A DNA stretch of 64,000 bases from Clytia hemisphaerica (taxonomy: Eukaryota > Cnidaria > Hydrozoa > Leptothecata > Clytiidae), in the NCBI GenBank assembly GCA_902728285.1, contig CACVBU010000468.1, positions 186,001-250,000 of the forward strand, in the 5' to 3' direction. How positions within the stretch are numbered: position 1 is the first letter of the stretch; each line of letters starts with the position of its first letter. The translations under genes and the position numbers were made by a program. This document shows positions 46,599 through 58,400 of this stretch, one piece after another. The notes under the pieces are model-generated. The model was not told the DNA's origin. It saw only the letters and a list, made by a program, of their open reading frames with translations, and ran no database searches.

Positions 46599-48487
46599 TG
46601 CATCAGTACTTTTCATTTTATATTCTATTTAACGTATGACACTGTATGACATTTAATTTTTTTATTTTATTCTTCCTTTAGTTCAATGAATTGAAATTTT
46701 TAGAAAAGAATTTGACACTTTGTGGCTTTGAAAATTACTAATAAAGGGCTTCTCAAAACTGTGTTACAACATCTTCTAGATTTTAGTTCGGACAGGAGGT
46801 TTAATGGGTAATTTCTCATTTTTATTTATTTTTGTAAATTTATGTATATGTTAACAAACATTGTATAAAAACGAAGGTGTAAACTACAGTAAGCACAGTG
46901 TCTATAATTTCATACTTCATCCAAAATCAATTTTCTTCGTTTTCTTCAGTCCTGCCAATATTGAGAAAAATCACCGTGGATTATGGTATCCCTAATTTTT
47001 TGACACTCTTTTGGTCTTCTTTGAGTTAAATTTCTGATACCCGATTACTTTTGAATTTTTTGTATTCCACTGCGCATTAGTTCGGCAAAATGGGTTTTTC
47101 CTGAAAAAAATTGTATAACGGGGGTGGAGAATATAACAATTTTCAGTGATATAACCTTCCCGGACAAAGTGACTTTTGACCCTCCCCCCGGACAACGTGA
47201 AATTACCCCCGGACAAGGCAAATTTAGACGAATTTTTACTACGGACAATATATCCCCCACCCGGGGTGTACGAACATTTTCTGGGGGTGTCCATTGCAAA
47301 GATCCGCAACGTTGCGTACACAAACGCCGGTTGAATTTACCGCCAGATTTTGAAAAAATGTACAACTCGAATACAAAGAAACCGCTCTATTCAATCCGTC
47401 GGCAAAAATGTGTCGCATATTTTGCAACGTTGCCATTTGAAGTGCGCGATTTTGAAAGGGAAGGGTGAAAATTTTACTTTTGGGTTGTACTTCAAAATAC
47501 ACATGCTTTAGAATACCCGTCAAGGCCATGCGATCTTGATTTCGGTTCGAAGGCAAGAGCCGCGAAATTATGCAACGGTAAAACTGCGGAATTCGACAAC
47601 GCAAAAGTTTCGCAATTTCGCAACGTTTCGGGTCCATGCAATTTTCCGAATTGTCAGGATCTTATTCTTTTCGTGTCAAGCTCAACTTAACAGGTTGAAG
47701 ATTTAAATGAACCAATCGCTTTGATTTACTTTAGGCGTACAAACTTTCGCGAGCATAAACTTTCGCGAATCGCCTCGTTGAGAATTTTCAAAGACATTTA
47801 CTTTCGCGAAAGAGGCCAAAATTCGCAAAAGTTTCTGCTCGCGAAAGTTTGTACGCCTAAAGTAAATCAAAGCGATTTGTTTGAAAATATTCTGGTATGA
47901 GTTGTTTTGAAAAAATACACGCCTTTTTATAAGAATAGTGCCTATAAGAATATCAGGGTGAAAATGGACTAAATAGTGAAAAAATAAATAGATACAGGCT
48001 GGCAAAAAGAAGGAAGCATAGTTTTACACAGGAGATGAGTTGTTGCGTAAGAAAAAATATTTCTGATACGTGAATAAATAACACAATATAAAAAACTAAA
48101 TATTTACAATAAGAGTTTTTTTACCCAAAAATATATAACAAAAGAAACTATATACTGACTTCAAGAAGTCGTTCATGAAAACAATCTCTTCAAAAATTTG
48201 ATCACAATATTTACATAAAAACACGAGAGAAAGAAATAGAATGAAACCCATTTCATAAATGAAACCATTATTGATGTGATTTTCTTGGAAAAGGTCATTG
48301 GGCGAGCCAAAATGCATTATTTAACCTTGTTCTTAACTTTTCTGGATACTAAAAAGATCTGTAAAATATTCATTCTATATAAAAATCAAAATAGCAAAAA
48401 CTTTCAAAAATACAGTACTAAAAATAGCAATGTACAAAAATAAGCATGTTTAAAAAATGTAAATTCAAGAGTCATAGATTTTAATGT
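46599..48487. other. Space between the convergent Kolobok genes
   Basis: No gene supported. 47110-47640 is CG-richer, with overlapping ORFs on both strands and repeated CAACGTT and CCCCCGGACAA phrases; it looks like a MITE-like insertion rather than coding. The hairpin at 47715 is listed separately. Confidence 0.4.
47715..47877. repeat. Hairpin element with 42-bp perfect arms
   Basis: Left arm starts AATCGCTTTGATTTACTTTA and the right arm is its exact inverse for 42 bp, ending CAAAGCGATT. The interior repeats AACTTTCGCGA. Recent insertion by its perfection. Confidence 0.85.
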
Positions 48488-49938
48488 TCAGTTAGGTTTA
48501 TATCCAAGGTAAATACCATTAGGACTTGGAAACTCAGACCTCACCTTTAAAACACAGCAAGATGGAACCACTCTCCTATTGTTCTTTCCAAGCCGACCAT
48601 ACTTCCACAGGGTAAATTGACGATATGCTGCTTTTCTTAGTTCTCGTGTCTCAAAATTCCATACGTCTGCACGGACATCACACCTAGCTTTGATATTTAG
48701 CACCAACAAATCTTCATCCAAACAATACTTATTAAACTTTGTTAATTTGGAAACACAATGTTTATGCATACAGCATTTATTTTCTATCAATGTAGGCATC
48801 TCTTTGCACTTCCCACATTTACACCAAGAAGGTGCCAAAATGACTGGCTCACCAGGCTCTGGTTCTGGTGTTTCATCCTTGGCTTCTGCAAGATTGTCCT
48901 TCAAGGCTTGGAGGGAGCCATTCCCATGGTTATTAGCCACAATTAGCATCTCCATGAGGTCCTCTCGTGACAATGAATCTAAGAAGGCCTAAAAGGAATT
49001 GAAAATTTATGTGAAAAGCAATAAACCAGAAAAGTGAACATAGTCATTTTTAGTCACAAAACTTGATTACCCCCTAGTGGCAACTTTTGAAAATCCCAAA
49101 TTGAAGCTCCCTACTCCTAAGGGGGATGAAGCTATGAATATATTTGAGAATAGAGATGATTCTGGTTGTTTTTTAGTTAAACCAGCGTCACAGCTTTCCA
49201 GAAACATAACTGGTGGTGGTAAAAACTTATAGATACTAACCCTAATTTTTCGTTCTGCTATTTCCAACTCCTCTTCCATCAAAATAAAGCCATCTGATCG
49301 ATTTTGAACAGTTTGATTGGAGTTGGCATCACCAGCTTGTTTATTAAGGTTGATCTGGAAATGAAATTTGAAAAGATATATAGTCTACTGTACGAGTTCT
49401 CTTGCTAAAGAACATCTAAAATGTTACCGTGAGATTGGGTAACTTGCATCAGTAGAGGGAAACTTACATAGCCATAAAATGACTGACCAATCAATTCAGC
49501 AAAATTTCAAAACAAATGAACGCAGCTCTACTCTACCATTTTTGTTTTGATTTAACTTTGTATTTTAATGACCAGCCAGGTCAATCGTTCGAGGACTATG
49601 CATGTTAACCTCCACTGAAGCAAGTTACCGATCTCACAGTAGATCACTAGTATATTCTGTTTTGAGTTTTAGTGTAATTACGTTTAAAAAGATCCTCAGG
49701 TCAGCTAGAACAAACTAATTTACAAGAATATAGAGCTTCTAACCGTTTTTGTGGTGCGGACTGTGTTTTGCGTCATTGTAGGTCCTCCATTCTTGCAGCC
49801 AGCTACAAGTTCTTTCTTGCGCCATACTCCACATTGACATAATTCATTACAGTTCTCTCCCCTCGTCTTACAAGGACAGCCACCTTTCCCTGTCTTTCCT
49901 TCTTTTTTGCTGCACATTGATTTGCATTTGCAGAATCT
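48488..49938 (-). CDS. Kolobok companion protein: Cys-rich motif plus P2X7 ballast-type domain
   Basis: Exons 49938-49744, 49354-49241 and 48988-48488 join in phase 0, giving at least 269 residues; the 5' end is not fixed (a candidate first ATG is at 50485, MAHYYSTQSVRHF). The first exon has a dense Cys cluster, RFCKCKSMCSKKEG...CPCKTRGENCNELCQC, like CXC/tesmin-type DNA-binding modules. The last exon matches the intracellular ballast domain of P2X7 receptors: WCKCGKCKEMPT, ENKCCMHKHC, CLDEDLLVLNIKARCDVRAD, then YRQFTLWKYGRLG and RRVVPSCCVL to the end. No membrane segment, so it is not a channel. The domain coordinates zinc in P2X7; here a nucleic-acid or transposase-partner role is inferred from its place inside the transposon. 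Confidence 0.82.
49425..49641. mobile_element. TA-flanked MITE, copy 2
   Basis: Same family as 4518-4737 (CCGTGAGATTGGGTAACTTG start), more diverged, inserted in an intron of the P2X7-domain gene. Confidence 0.75.
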
Positions 49939-50544
49939 CTAATAAGTAAATAAACCATGGATTTAGAAAACATACAAACAAAGGTTATCTTTCTTGTTTC
50001 AGTGCTGTGTGTCATGTATCTACTACACATCCAATTCAAAGAAAAATGTGCTTGACATGTGGTGTTGTGCTGCACACTGAACAAAAATAATTCAATGTGA
50101 GGGAGAAAATAAAAAAACGACAATTTGCACATAATAAAGCAAGTTCAAGGGGTCAGATCTTTTATATAAAAGCAGCAACTTTTTATAGAATCCCTTCTTG
50201 TCAAAAACATCAAAATAATACAAAGTAAAGTGAAAGTACCTTTCCGTTTGACACAGTTTCCATTTTATTACAATAACAATATCACTTCAGAATTTGCATA
50301 TATAGATATGTTATTTGAATGGGTTGGGCTCTATCTATCATATATCACTTCAGATTATCTAAACAGCTTTTTATCTTATCCTTGTGTTGTAACTTGTCTC
50401 CTCGCTTCCCCGCCAAAACTGAGAAATCAGAGCTAGTTTGATGACAAAAATGGCGCACAGACTGGGTCGAGTAATAATGCGCCATATTTGTTGATGTTTT
50501 GATTTTACAATAGAAACTCGCTTACACCCGTTTTGACAATTCAA

Positions 50545-50613
50545 GTGAGCGCGTTTTTCGTCTGGGCTATCGAAACAAACCAAAACACGTTACTGTGGTC
50601 GGAGATAGGTTCT
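50545..50613 (-). repeat. Kolobok right terminal inverted repeat
   Basis: Reverse complement begins AGAACCTATCTCCGACCACA; followed outward by TTAA. Confidence 0.9.
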
Positions 50614-50954
50614 TTAACAGTTCTATGTATCCTTTTATTAATTATTCAATGTCAAACCTTTGATTGTGTATTTTTACACTGTGAACGGATGTGCAAAGAT
50701 TTCAGAAATTCGACGACGCTTATAACTTATATCAAAATATGAGGTGGTAACCCCCTTCCAAACTATGATTGACAAATGCTATTGTATAAAAGCAGCACTA
50801 AGAACCTTCAACTTCTCTCTACTAAGGGTGACTTTTGATTTTTAGCTTGGCTATACCCGGCATATACCCGTAATATCTCTTACCCTATAATACTCATTCA
50901 TCTGTTTTTGTTTAGATCATAAGAGGCTGCGAGTTTCATTTCGCATAAACAACA

Positions 50955-51150
50955 CTGAAAGTAGCCAAACTTGTCACAGAAACGGAAAGTCAATTTAACT
51001 TTTTTGTGGCCCTTGCAAAACAGATACCCAAATGTAACAGTCAGCAAACTGTATTGCTAATTTTTTATGTTCTTAAAGGAGAACAACCAATCAGACAAGT
51101 TGCACACCTTTTAGAGCTCAACAACATTGATGTCATCAGTAATGAATCCT
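50955..51150 (+). other. Coding-like stretch shared by both arms
   Basis: An open frame VAKLVTETESQFNFFVALAK, then CNSQQTVLLIFYVLKGEQPI and LELNNIDVISNES. The left-arm counterpart is at about 20700-20505 (minus) and keeps the frame. After NES the two arms differ: the left continues with WKGARHLG and a stop, while the right is deleted. Unrecognised exon remnant. Confidence 0.35.
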
Positions 51151-51497
51151 GCTCAAAGTTTGTGTCAACAAATCTGTATGACATAAAACAAGCTGTTACC
51201 ATTGGAAAGCTACTGAAATTTTTTTTGAATTTGGACCACCACATAATGCAAAATGGGAGAAGGCTTATTTTGTTTTCCGAGGGTTTAGAGGGCGCATATC
51301 AGCAAGATGCGTAGTAGTCTACACAATAGACAGCTCCAGGCTTTTAGGCCCTCCTCTTGGTCTATAGGTTTTTGTGTGCCTGAGCAATAATGACCCCCCA
51401 AGATTTGTAAACAATCTTATATAAAAAGTGACGTAATAGTTTCTTTGATTGACAAGATGTAGAACAAAAACAAAAGAAAGTTATCACAGCTAATTGG

Positions 51498-51820
51498 CTA
51501 GACAGGAGACCCGTCGTGTTTTTTTTAATAATTTGATGTACACAAGACGGGTTCGAGCTGTGAGTCCAATATTGGACTCACATTTTTTACAGTGGGAAAT
51601 TGGAATTTAGCGCTGTCCTCACTTACTAAAATAAAAACCAAATTTCGAAAGTTGCGCTTTCTCTAAGAAAGTGTGACCAGTAAAAGAATAACAAAATTTG
51701 ATTGGCTATGTTTTCAACCGTTATTAGGATCTGAGAAATTCAAACTCTCAGCCCATACCATGCTATACATTTCGCCATCAGTTTATCAAAGAAGAAATCA
51801 TAGCATGGATTCCCAGGCTA
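51498..51820. mobile_element. hAT-like MITE unique to the right arm
   Basis: 323 bp flanked by the 8-bp repeat CTAATTGG (51490-51497, 51821-51828). The left arm at about 20054-20061 has a single CTAATTGG (read on the minus strand). Ends are CTAGACAGGAGA and, read inward from the other side, TAGCCTGGGAATC. Non-coding. Confidence 0.9.
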
Positions 51821-51879
51821 CTAATTGGCCGACAAAGTTTATTGTTTTATTTTTATTGTTTCAAAAAGAAATCATAATG

Positions 51880-52266
51880 CGCATGTGCGGATTGCCTTAA
51901 ATGGAAAGAATTTCTCAATAGCAATTTAGGAAGGAAATTGGTTCCAAATCGGAAAAGACATTTTATCAACGCTAATAATTTTGAATATCAGCTGGAAGAG
52001 GATGATGACGAGGGAAATGAAAATATTTTTCTGCGAGAAGAATGGATGGATATAGCAGATGTAAATTTCACAAGACCAAATAATATTATAACTGATGATA
52101 ATCAATATTGGGCTGAAATATCAAATTCCTTTACACTAGAACAAATCAACGTCATGCCCTTTTGGATCGAGGGCCAGAAAAAAACATATGAAAACTTGCA
52201 AGTAGAATACAGCCTTTTTAATATAAATAAACCAGCCGAGGCTGAAAGGTCAGCCAATAGAGGTTA
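51880..52266 (+). pseudogene. Second copy of the helicase N-terminal block
   Basis: Inverted duplicate of 19990-19619, with three or so residue changes (FTRP for FARP, NVMP for NAMP). Contains YWAEISNSFTLEQI. No ATPase domain follows, because the right arm ends inside the insertion. Confidence 0.8.
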
Positions 52267-55219
52267 GCTAGATAGCTTTAATAAGTGGGTTAACAGATGT
52301 AAGAGATGTACTGAAACAGAGTAGACTAAAAATGTTGAATAATGTACGAAATGTGAAGCATTTGATAACTTGATTTAAAATTATTTAACGAGAAGCTCAA
52401 AGTATACTTCTCTTTAGCATTGTAGCACTGTTTTTATGACATCAAACAATTAAGCTATAGTTCATTACTACAAAATAAAAGAGAAACATAGTGTAACTTT
52501 TTGTTAATTTCATTCCAGTCAGTTATGATACTAGAAATAAATAAGAAAATTGCCAATACGTCAGAACCAAAAATGAAGATATCCATCAAATATACATAGA
52601 AACTGTACTTTTTGTTTTACTTGATAAAACTCCAATAACACTTTCAACTAACAAGCTACAAACTTTAAGTCACAAAGCGCAAACTCCAGAAAAACACAAT
52701 TTGCATCAAAAACTTTGCAAAACGTAGTTCATATTTATAACATTTCAACAGGAACTGTATTTTGGTAGACTTGGTCAAATTACAGAAACCATTTGTCAGT
52801 TGTCTGCAAGGCCAATGAGGTATGTAAAAACTGACTGCTATTCAGTCAAAGCCAAAAATTGGCAAGGTCAGAAAAACATAATTTGCGTCCAGAACTGTTG
52901 AACAAATTGTTTAGTTTTTTAATTATTCAAAGTCAAAAAGCCATTTGTCGTAACTTTCTGCAATTCCATTAGAAACAAGTGATACATTTATGGACCTACC
53001 TGAATGAAAAATGAACACGTGAACAATTCCTATGATTCAATCCCGAGAAAAGTTGGTAACAGACGAACGGACGGACAGACGAACGAACACAGGTTAATTT
53101 ATAGGACCTCCAGGTAGGGCGGTCATCGAAAAAATGCTCTGTTCGCGTCGCAACGAGTGTTAAAAATGCATGCAGGCGGACGGGCGGCCAAAAAGATTCC
53201 CGGGTTTTTTTTAATCGCGCCAGTAACTCAGGGGCGGGTGGTAACGCGAGCAAAAAAATTTTTCGATGGTCGTCAGAGCAATTGAGAAAAAAGCTATACT
53301 TTAAAAGAACAAATTGCTTTTCCTAGATTTTTTTCCGCATCTCCGCACCGGAAAATCAGCGGAAAATTTGATGCGGGCGGGTGACGCGAATAGAAAATTT
53401 TTTCAATGACCGCCTAGGTCCAAAAATGTGACTGATCATTGTCCTACTTCGCACTTGAAGCAAAATCACAAAATCTTGAAAAACACAATTTGCATCCGGG
53501 GCCGTCCATATAGTACGTACGCAAAGATTTTCCAAATATTTGACACCCCCTCCCCCCTTGTACCCAGAGAACAATGGAAATGACTTCGTTTAAACAATAG
53601 ATGTACGCTTTTGCTAAACCCCCTCTCCCCCCTTCACTGCGTACGTACTATATGGATGGCCCCTCCAGTCTGCGTAAATAAATTTTGTAGTTTAGTACCG
53701 TCAAGTTACACAACATGCACACAACCATCTTGAAGACTTTGCTGGTCTCAAATGATAATCGAAAGCAAAACTTAAAATTCATAACTATGCAGGGAAGCTC
53801 ATTTTTCCTCCGTTTTGCTTTAAACTCGCTTTTGATTGGTCCATGATTTTGGGCGATTGATTTACCGCCTTGGCGGAATAAACACACGACCATAATAAAT
53901 AAATTCAACAGGGCAGCGGTGTAGCAATTAATTTCAACTGGGAGTCCTCTCTTCTGTGCCAAGCACTGGCAGTGTTTTTTAAACTTTAAAACAATGTTAA
54001 ATGAAGACCAGATTGATCTGTTTTTTATGGCTGTGCAAGTTGTGACGAGAGTGTGCATGTTGTGTAACTTGACGGCAGCCCGCTTTCTGCAAGTCTGATA
54101 AGAGATATCTATAAACTGTTATCGCCATTCATTCCATTCCATTATTCAGTCAAAACGTGTGCCAAGGTTAGAAAAGGTTAGAAAAGCACAATCTGCGTCT
54201 GGAACTGCGTGAAAAATAGTTTGATCAATTTCAACAAGAACTGTATACATTAATATTAATATAAATGATCAAATTCCAAAGATCATTTGTCATAATTTTG
54301 CAAGTCCAATAATAGGAGATGTGATGTCATCATTTCATTTGGTTCCCGTCATCTGACCGACCCTGATTTACGGTCAGCAGGTAGAGTTGGAGAGTAGTCG
54401 GAAAGCTTTTCCGCTGCTTTGCTGGATTTCCACTGTCGACCTCTGCACGCTCTGTGTTTACAAGTTTTCAAATCGAAGTAGAGAGCCGCATGCTAATGGA
54501 GAGTAAACCAAAAACAACAGTTTATCCACGGTTTCTCAATTTTAAAATTCGGATCAGTCCACACGGATTCCCTTTCAACAAGATGTAGCTACTTCTTAAC
54601 AGAAAAATATTTTCGACCGACCGACCGACCGAACGACTCCCACTTTTTAAAGTAGAAATGACGGGAACCAAACAATTTTTTGCGATTCGCCTTATCACAA
54701 ACACGTCCAAGTCCAAAAAAGCACGATTGCATCCGGTCTTTATCAAATTTATACAGTAGCTGTACTTTTGTAAACTTTATCAAATTCCAATAACATTATA
54801 ACACCATCAATCCCCCTAGAGGCAAACAAGAAAAATATGTTTTTATTGCAAAAACTATTAAAAAGCAGCAATAAAAAGTATCAGAAAATTCAACATAAAC
54901 AAAAACTTGAGCAAACGACTTTAACATTTAAACCTTCAAAAGATGTAGAAAAAGAATCCCCTTGATGAAAATCCTGTGTTTGATTTGCCGAGTTAAAAAA
55001 TAAATGACAGAAATTGAAGCTTGCAACAGATTTACACTGGAAATACTTTGGTACAACACTTATCACATCTGACTTTATCGCTTGAGCCGCCATCTTGAAA
55101 CACTACATTATGATCTGTAAAAACAACGCACGCTAAAAGTACCCAAAAAAGTTAACCCGATCGGAAGAAAGTTTAGAAATCAATATGAGATCGGAAAATC
55201 GAATTTTTTTTTTGCCGTC

Positions 55220-55480
55220 CCTTACGAATTCCAGGAAATCCAAAAGCATTTTACAGATATTTCAAACACATTCCATAAAATAAAATCCTTTAACATAGTT
55301 CAAAAGCATTTCAAAATTAAAGAACGCAATTCAAATACAATTCAAAAGTAAAGAAAAAATGAATTGTATTTGAAACTTCTTTTCCTGAAAGCATTTCAAA
55401 GAAAATTCAAATTTTTGAGCAATGAAATGTTTTTGAATTGTTTAAACAACTTTCCTGGAAACATTTCAGAGACAATCCAA
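55220..55480. other. Junction between the right arm and the Helitron
   Basis: A-rich, with repeated TTTCAAA and inverted phrases CCAGGAAA/TTTCCTGG. No gene; may include the Helitron 5' end, which I could not define. Confidence 0.35.
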
Positions 55481-55499
55481 GTTCGAAATGTCCTGATTG

Positions 55500-58400
55500 A
55501 AGATGATGAAGGGGGGCCTGCTGAGAGGGGTAGAAGAACTGCTGCTGAAAAAATGCGCGTAGGAGAAGGGCAATAGAAACTCCTCAGGAAGCTCAACAGC
55601 GAAGAGCAAGGAATGCTCAAAGAATGAGAACTGTGCGTGCTAATGAAAATGAACAGCAGACTCAGCAGCGCAGACAACTTGTTTTAGGAATAGGCGTGCA
55701 AATGAAAATGAGCAGCAGACGCAGGAGCGCAGACAAGTTGAATTAGAGCGTGCTAGAGACAGGCGTGCAAATGAAAATGAAACACAACAGCATAGGCAAA
55801 GGAATATTAATGCTCAAATTGAAAGGAATAGGCGCGCAAATGAAAATATTGAGCAAGGGCATCAAAGGAGGCAAGCAAATGTAGAGCGAAACAGAAATAT
55901 TCGTGAAAACGAAAACGAGGTACAGATTGCACATAGGCGTAGAGGGGATAATGCCCGGCACCACAGACCAAGGCACTTGAATTTAGCTCACATTGGTAAC
56001 CCCCTTCCTGATGAACACTATTTAGGAGCTTTTAACCATGTTTGTGAGTTTTGTGGGGCCTTGGAATTTGAAAAAGAAGATGAATTCAAGTGTTGCTCTA
56101 AAGGCAAAGTTTCCCTGCCTCAATTAGAACCTTTTCCACCTCAACTTCAACATCTTTTCACTGATGATTCAAATGAGGCCAAGGAGTTTCGAAAAAAAAA
56201 TCGTATTTACAATAACTCTTTTGCTTTTGGGTCTTTTTCTGTCAACTTGAGACCTCCTCCAGGTATTGGTCCTCCAACATTTAGAATTTGTGGAGAAATT
56301 TGTCATCGCTACGGTACTCTTTTTCCTAACGAAGAACAACCACAATATGCTCAATTGTATATCATTGAAGCTGCACAAGCTTTAGATTTGAGAATACAGA
56401 ATCCATCTGCAGTTGATTGTAATAGGGCCACTATGGCTTTAATCCAGGATGTTCTTGAAACAGTAAATCCTTATGCTGCTTCTTTTAAGCACATGAAACA
56501 GGTTGAACAAGAGGAACAAAATCGTGCTATAGCTGAAAACCGTCCAGTTTCTAGGATAACCATGATAATGAGAGAGGGGCACGATCAAAGGCGTGGCAAT
56601 GCGCCTTTGCATGAAGAGGTGGCTGCCATCTTCACAGGAGAAGATGGTGCTCCACCAGCTGGTAGGAATATTGTTTTCTATCCACGAAACCATCATTTGC
56701 AAAGTATACCATCAACATCTAGCGTAGTTGATCCATATATCTATCCATTACTTTTTCCAAGAGGTGATCTGGGCTGGGATATGAATATGCCTCACGTAGC
56801 TGAGAGGGCAACAAGGACCAGGAATCATGTGACACAACTTGAGCATTATGTTTATCGGTTAGCTATCCGAAGGGGGTTCTCTGCACTCCATTTGTCAGGT
56901 AGGCTATTTCAGCAATTTTTGGTGGATGCTTACACAAAAGTTGAAGGTTTAAGGTCCTCGTCACAATCAGCAACAATTAAGGGCCGAATGTTATCAAGGT
57001 TTAGTTGACCATCTTGAAAATGAAACTTGAATGCGGGTCATGTTATTGTTTTGCCTTCACACGGCGGGCCATTTCCGCGTCAAATCCGAGCACTTTTTTT
57101 TCAGAACAAAGAAACTTGAATGCGGGTCATGTTATTGTTTTGCCTTCCAACCTTTCCAGGGTCTCCCAGAGCCATGCAGCAGCTTTACTTGGATGCAATG
57201 GCTGTAGTTTCTAAGCATGGAAAGCCAGATGCCTTCTTGACTTTCACGTGTAATCCTAGATGGCGTGAGGTAACTGAGAACTTACTTCCCAATCAAAAAG
57301 CGCACGACAGGCCTGATTTACTTACTCGTGTGTTTCGCATGAAGTTAATTGCCATGAAAAAGGAAATAATGCAGGATGGTATTCTTGGAATGGTTGTTGC
57401 CCGTAGTGATGTGATTGAGTTCCAAAAGCGTGGTCTTCCCCATGCACATATTTTGATTCATTTTGCAGCTGAATTTAAGTTGAGAAATGCAGATGATATT
57501 GACAGCTTGATTTGTGCACAGCTCCCTGATCCAGAAACTGAACCTGAGCTTTATGAGATCATCAAGTCCAACATGATTCATGGACCATGTGGTGCTTTGA
57601 ATGACCGTAGCCCGTGTATGATTGATGGTAGTTGCTCAAAAGGCTTTCCAAAATCTTTTAACGATGAAACGGTTATGAATGTGAATGGCTATCCTTCTTA
57701 TCATAGACCTGACAATGGCCGTACTGTTAGGGTAAGGAATCTTGATCTTGATAATAGATGGGTCGTGCCTTATTTGTGCAAAAAATATAATGCTTACGTT
57801 AACTTGGAAGCCTGTGTTTCCATTAAAGCTGTCAAATATCTTTACAAATACATCTACAAAGGCCATGACACAGCCCATATTGAGATTGCAGAGAGAAAAG
57901 ATCATGATGAGGTTAGAACTTTTCTTGATGCACGGTATGTTTCTGCTCCAGAAGCATGTTGGCGTTTATTCGCTTTTCCTATGCACACCCAGAGTCATAC
58001 TGTTATCAGGTTGGCGGTACATTTACCTAACTTTCAGCGTGTTTATTTTAGGGAAGGTGAAGAAGAAAATGCAGCTGATAGAGCTGGCAATAATGAGACT
58101 ATGTTGACTGCTTGGTTTTTGCTGAACCAAAATGATCCTCCTGACATTCCCTATGACTACGTCTTTATCAAATCTAGAAATGGTAACAAGTGGAAAGTAA
58201 GAGAGCGAGGCCATGGAACAGTAATCAGTCGGATGTATAATGCAAGTATACGTGAAGGTGAAAGATATTTTCTAAGAGTTTTGTTGTTACACGTTCCAGG
58301 TGCTACATCCTTTGAATACTTGACAACTTTTGATGGGGAAATCTATCCAACTTTCAGAGAGGCATGTTTAGCAAGGGGTCTTTTAGCTGATGATAATATC

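Larger units (their letters stand above)
42361..50613 (+). mobile_element. Complete Kolobok-type DNA transposon, 8,253 bp
   Basis: TTAA at 42357-42360 and 50614-50617 flanks inverted ends that begin AGAACCTATCTCCGACCACA and stay identical for 24 bp, then similar for about 70 bp. A TTAA target is the hallmark of Kolobok (also of piggyBac, whose ends and transposase differ). The element carries an intact DDE transposase gene on the plus strand and a convergent gene with a P2X7-type ballast domain on the minus strand. MITEs inserted later lie in introns and between the genes (43195, 47715, 49425). Both genes being open suggests recent activity. Confidence 0.88.
50710..55219. repeat. Right arm of the 4.5-kb inverted duplication
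   Basis: Reverse complement of 16303-20938. Lacks the CCCGGG MITE and about 110 bp of the left arm but has its own 323-bp insertion at 51498-51820. The last base matching the left arm is within GCCGTC at 55214-55219; beyond it the sequences are unrelated. Confidence 0.95.

Noticed and set aside
47124..47637. Overlapping ORFs of 100-132 codons on both strands
   Set aside because: CG-rich repetitive block between convergent Kolobok genes; no motif, and equal openness on both strands argues against coding.
42361..50613. piggyBac element because of the TTAA target
   Set aside because: The ends do not start CCY and the transposase lacks piggyBac motifs; the GDGRSDSPGH and LDTWH blocks fit Kolobok.
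20939..50709. Polinton/Maverick or a giant virus-like element
   Set aside because: No protein-primed DNA polymerase B, packaging ATPase, capsid or integrase motifs were seen; the genes belong to several separate transposon types.
16303..55219. Whole 39-kb segment as one giant transposon with 4.5-kb terminal inverted repeats
   Set aside because: No matching target duplication at 16302/55220, and the arms stop 47 bp inside an older insertion whose true end is visible at 16256. Inverted segmental duplication fits better.
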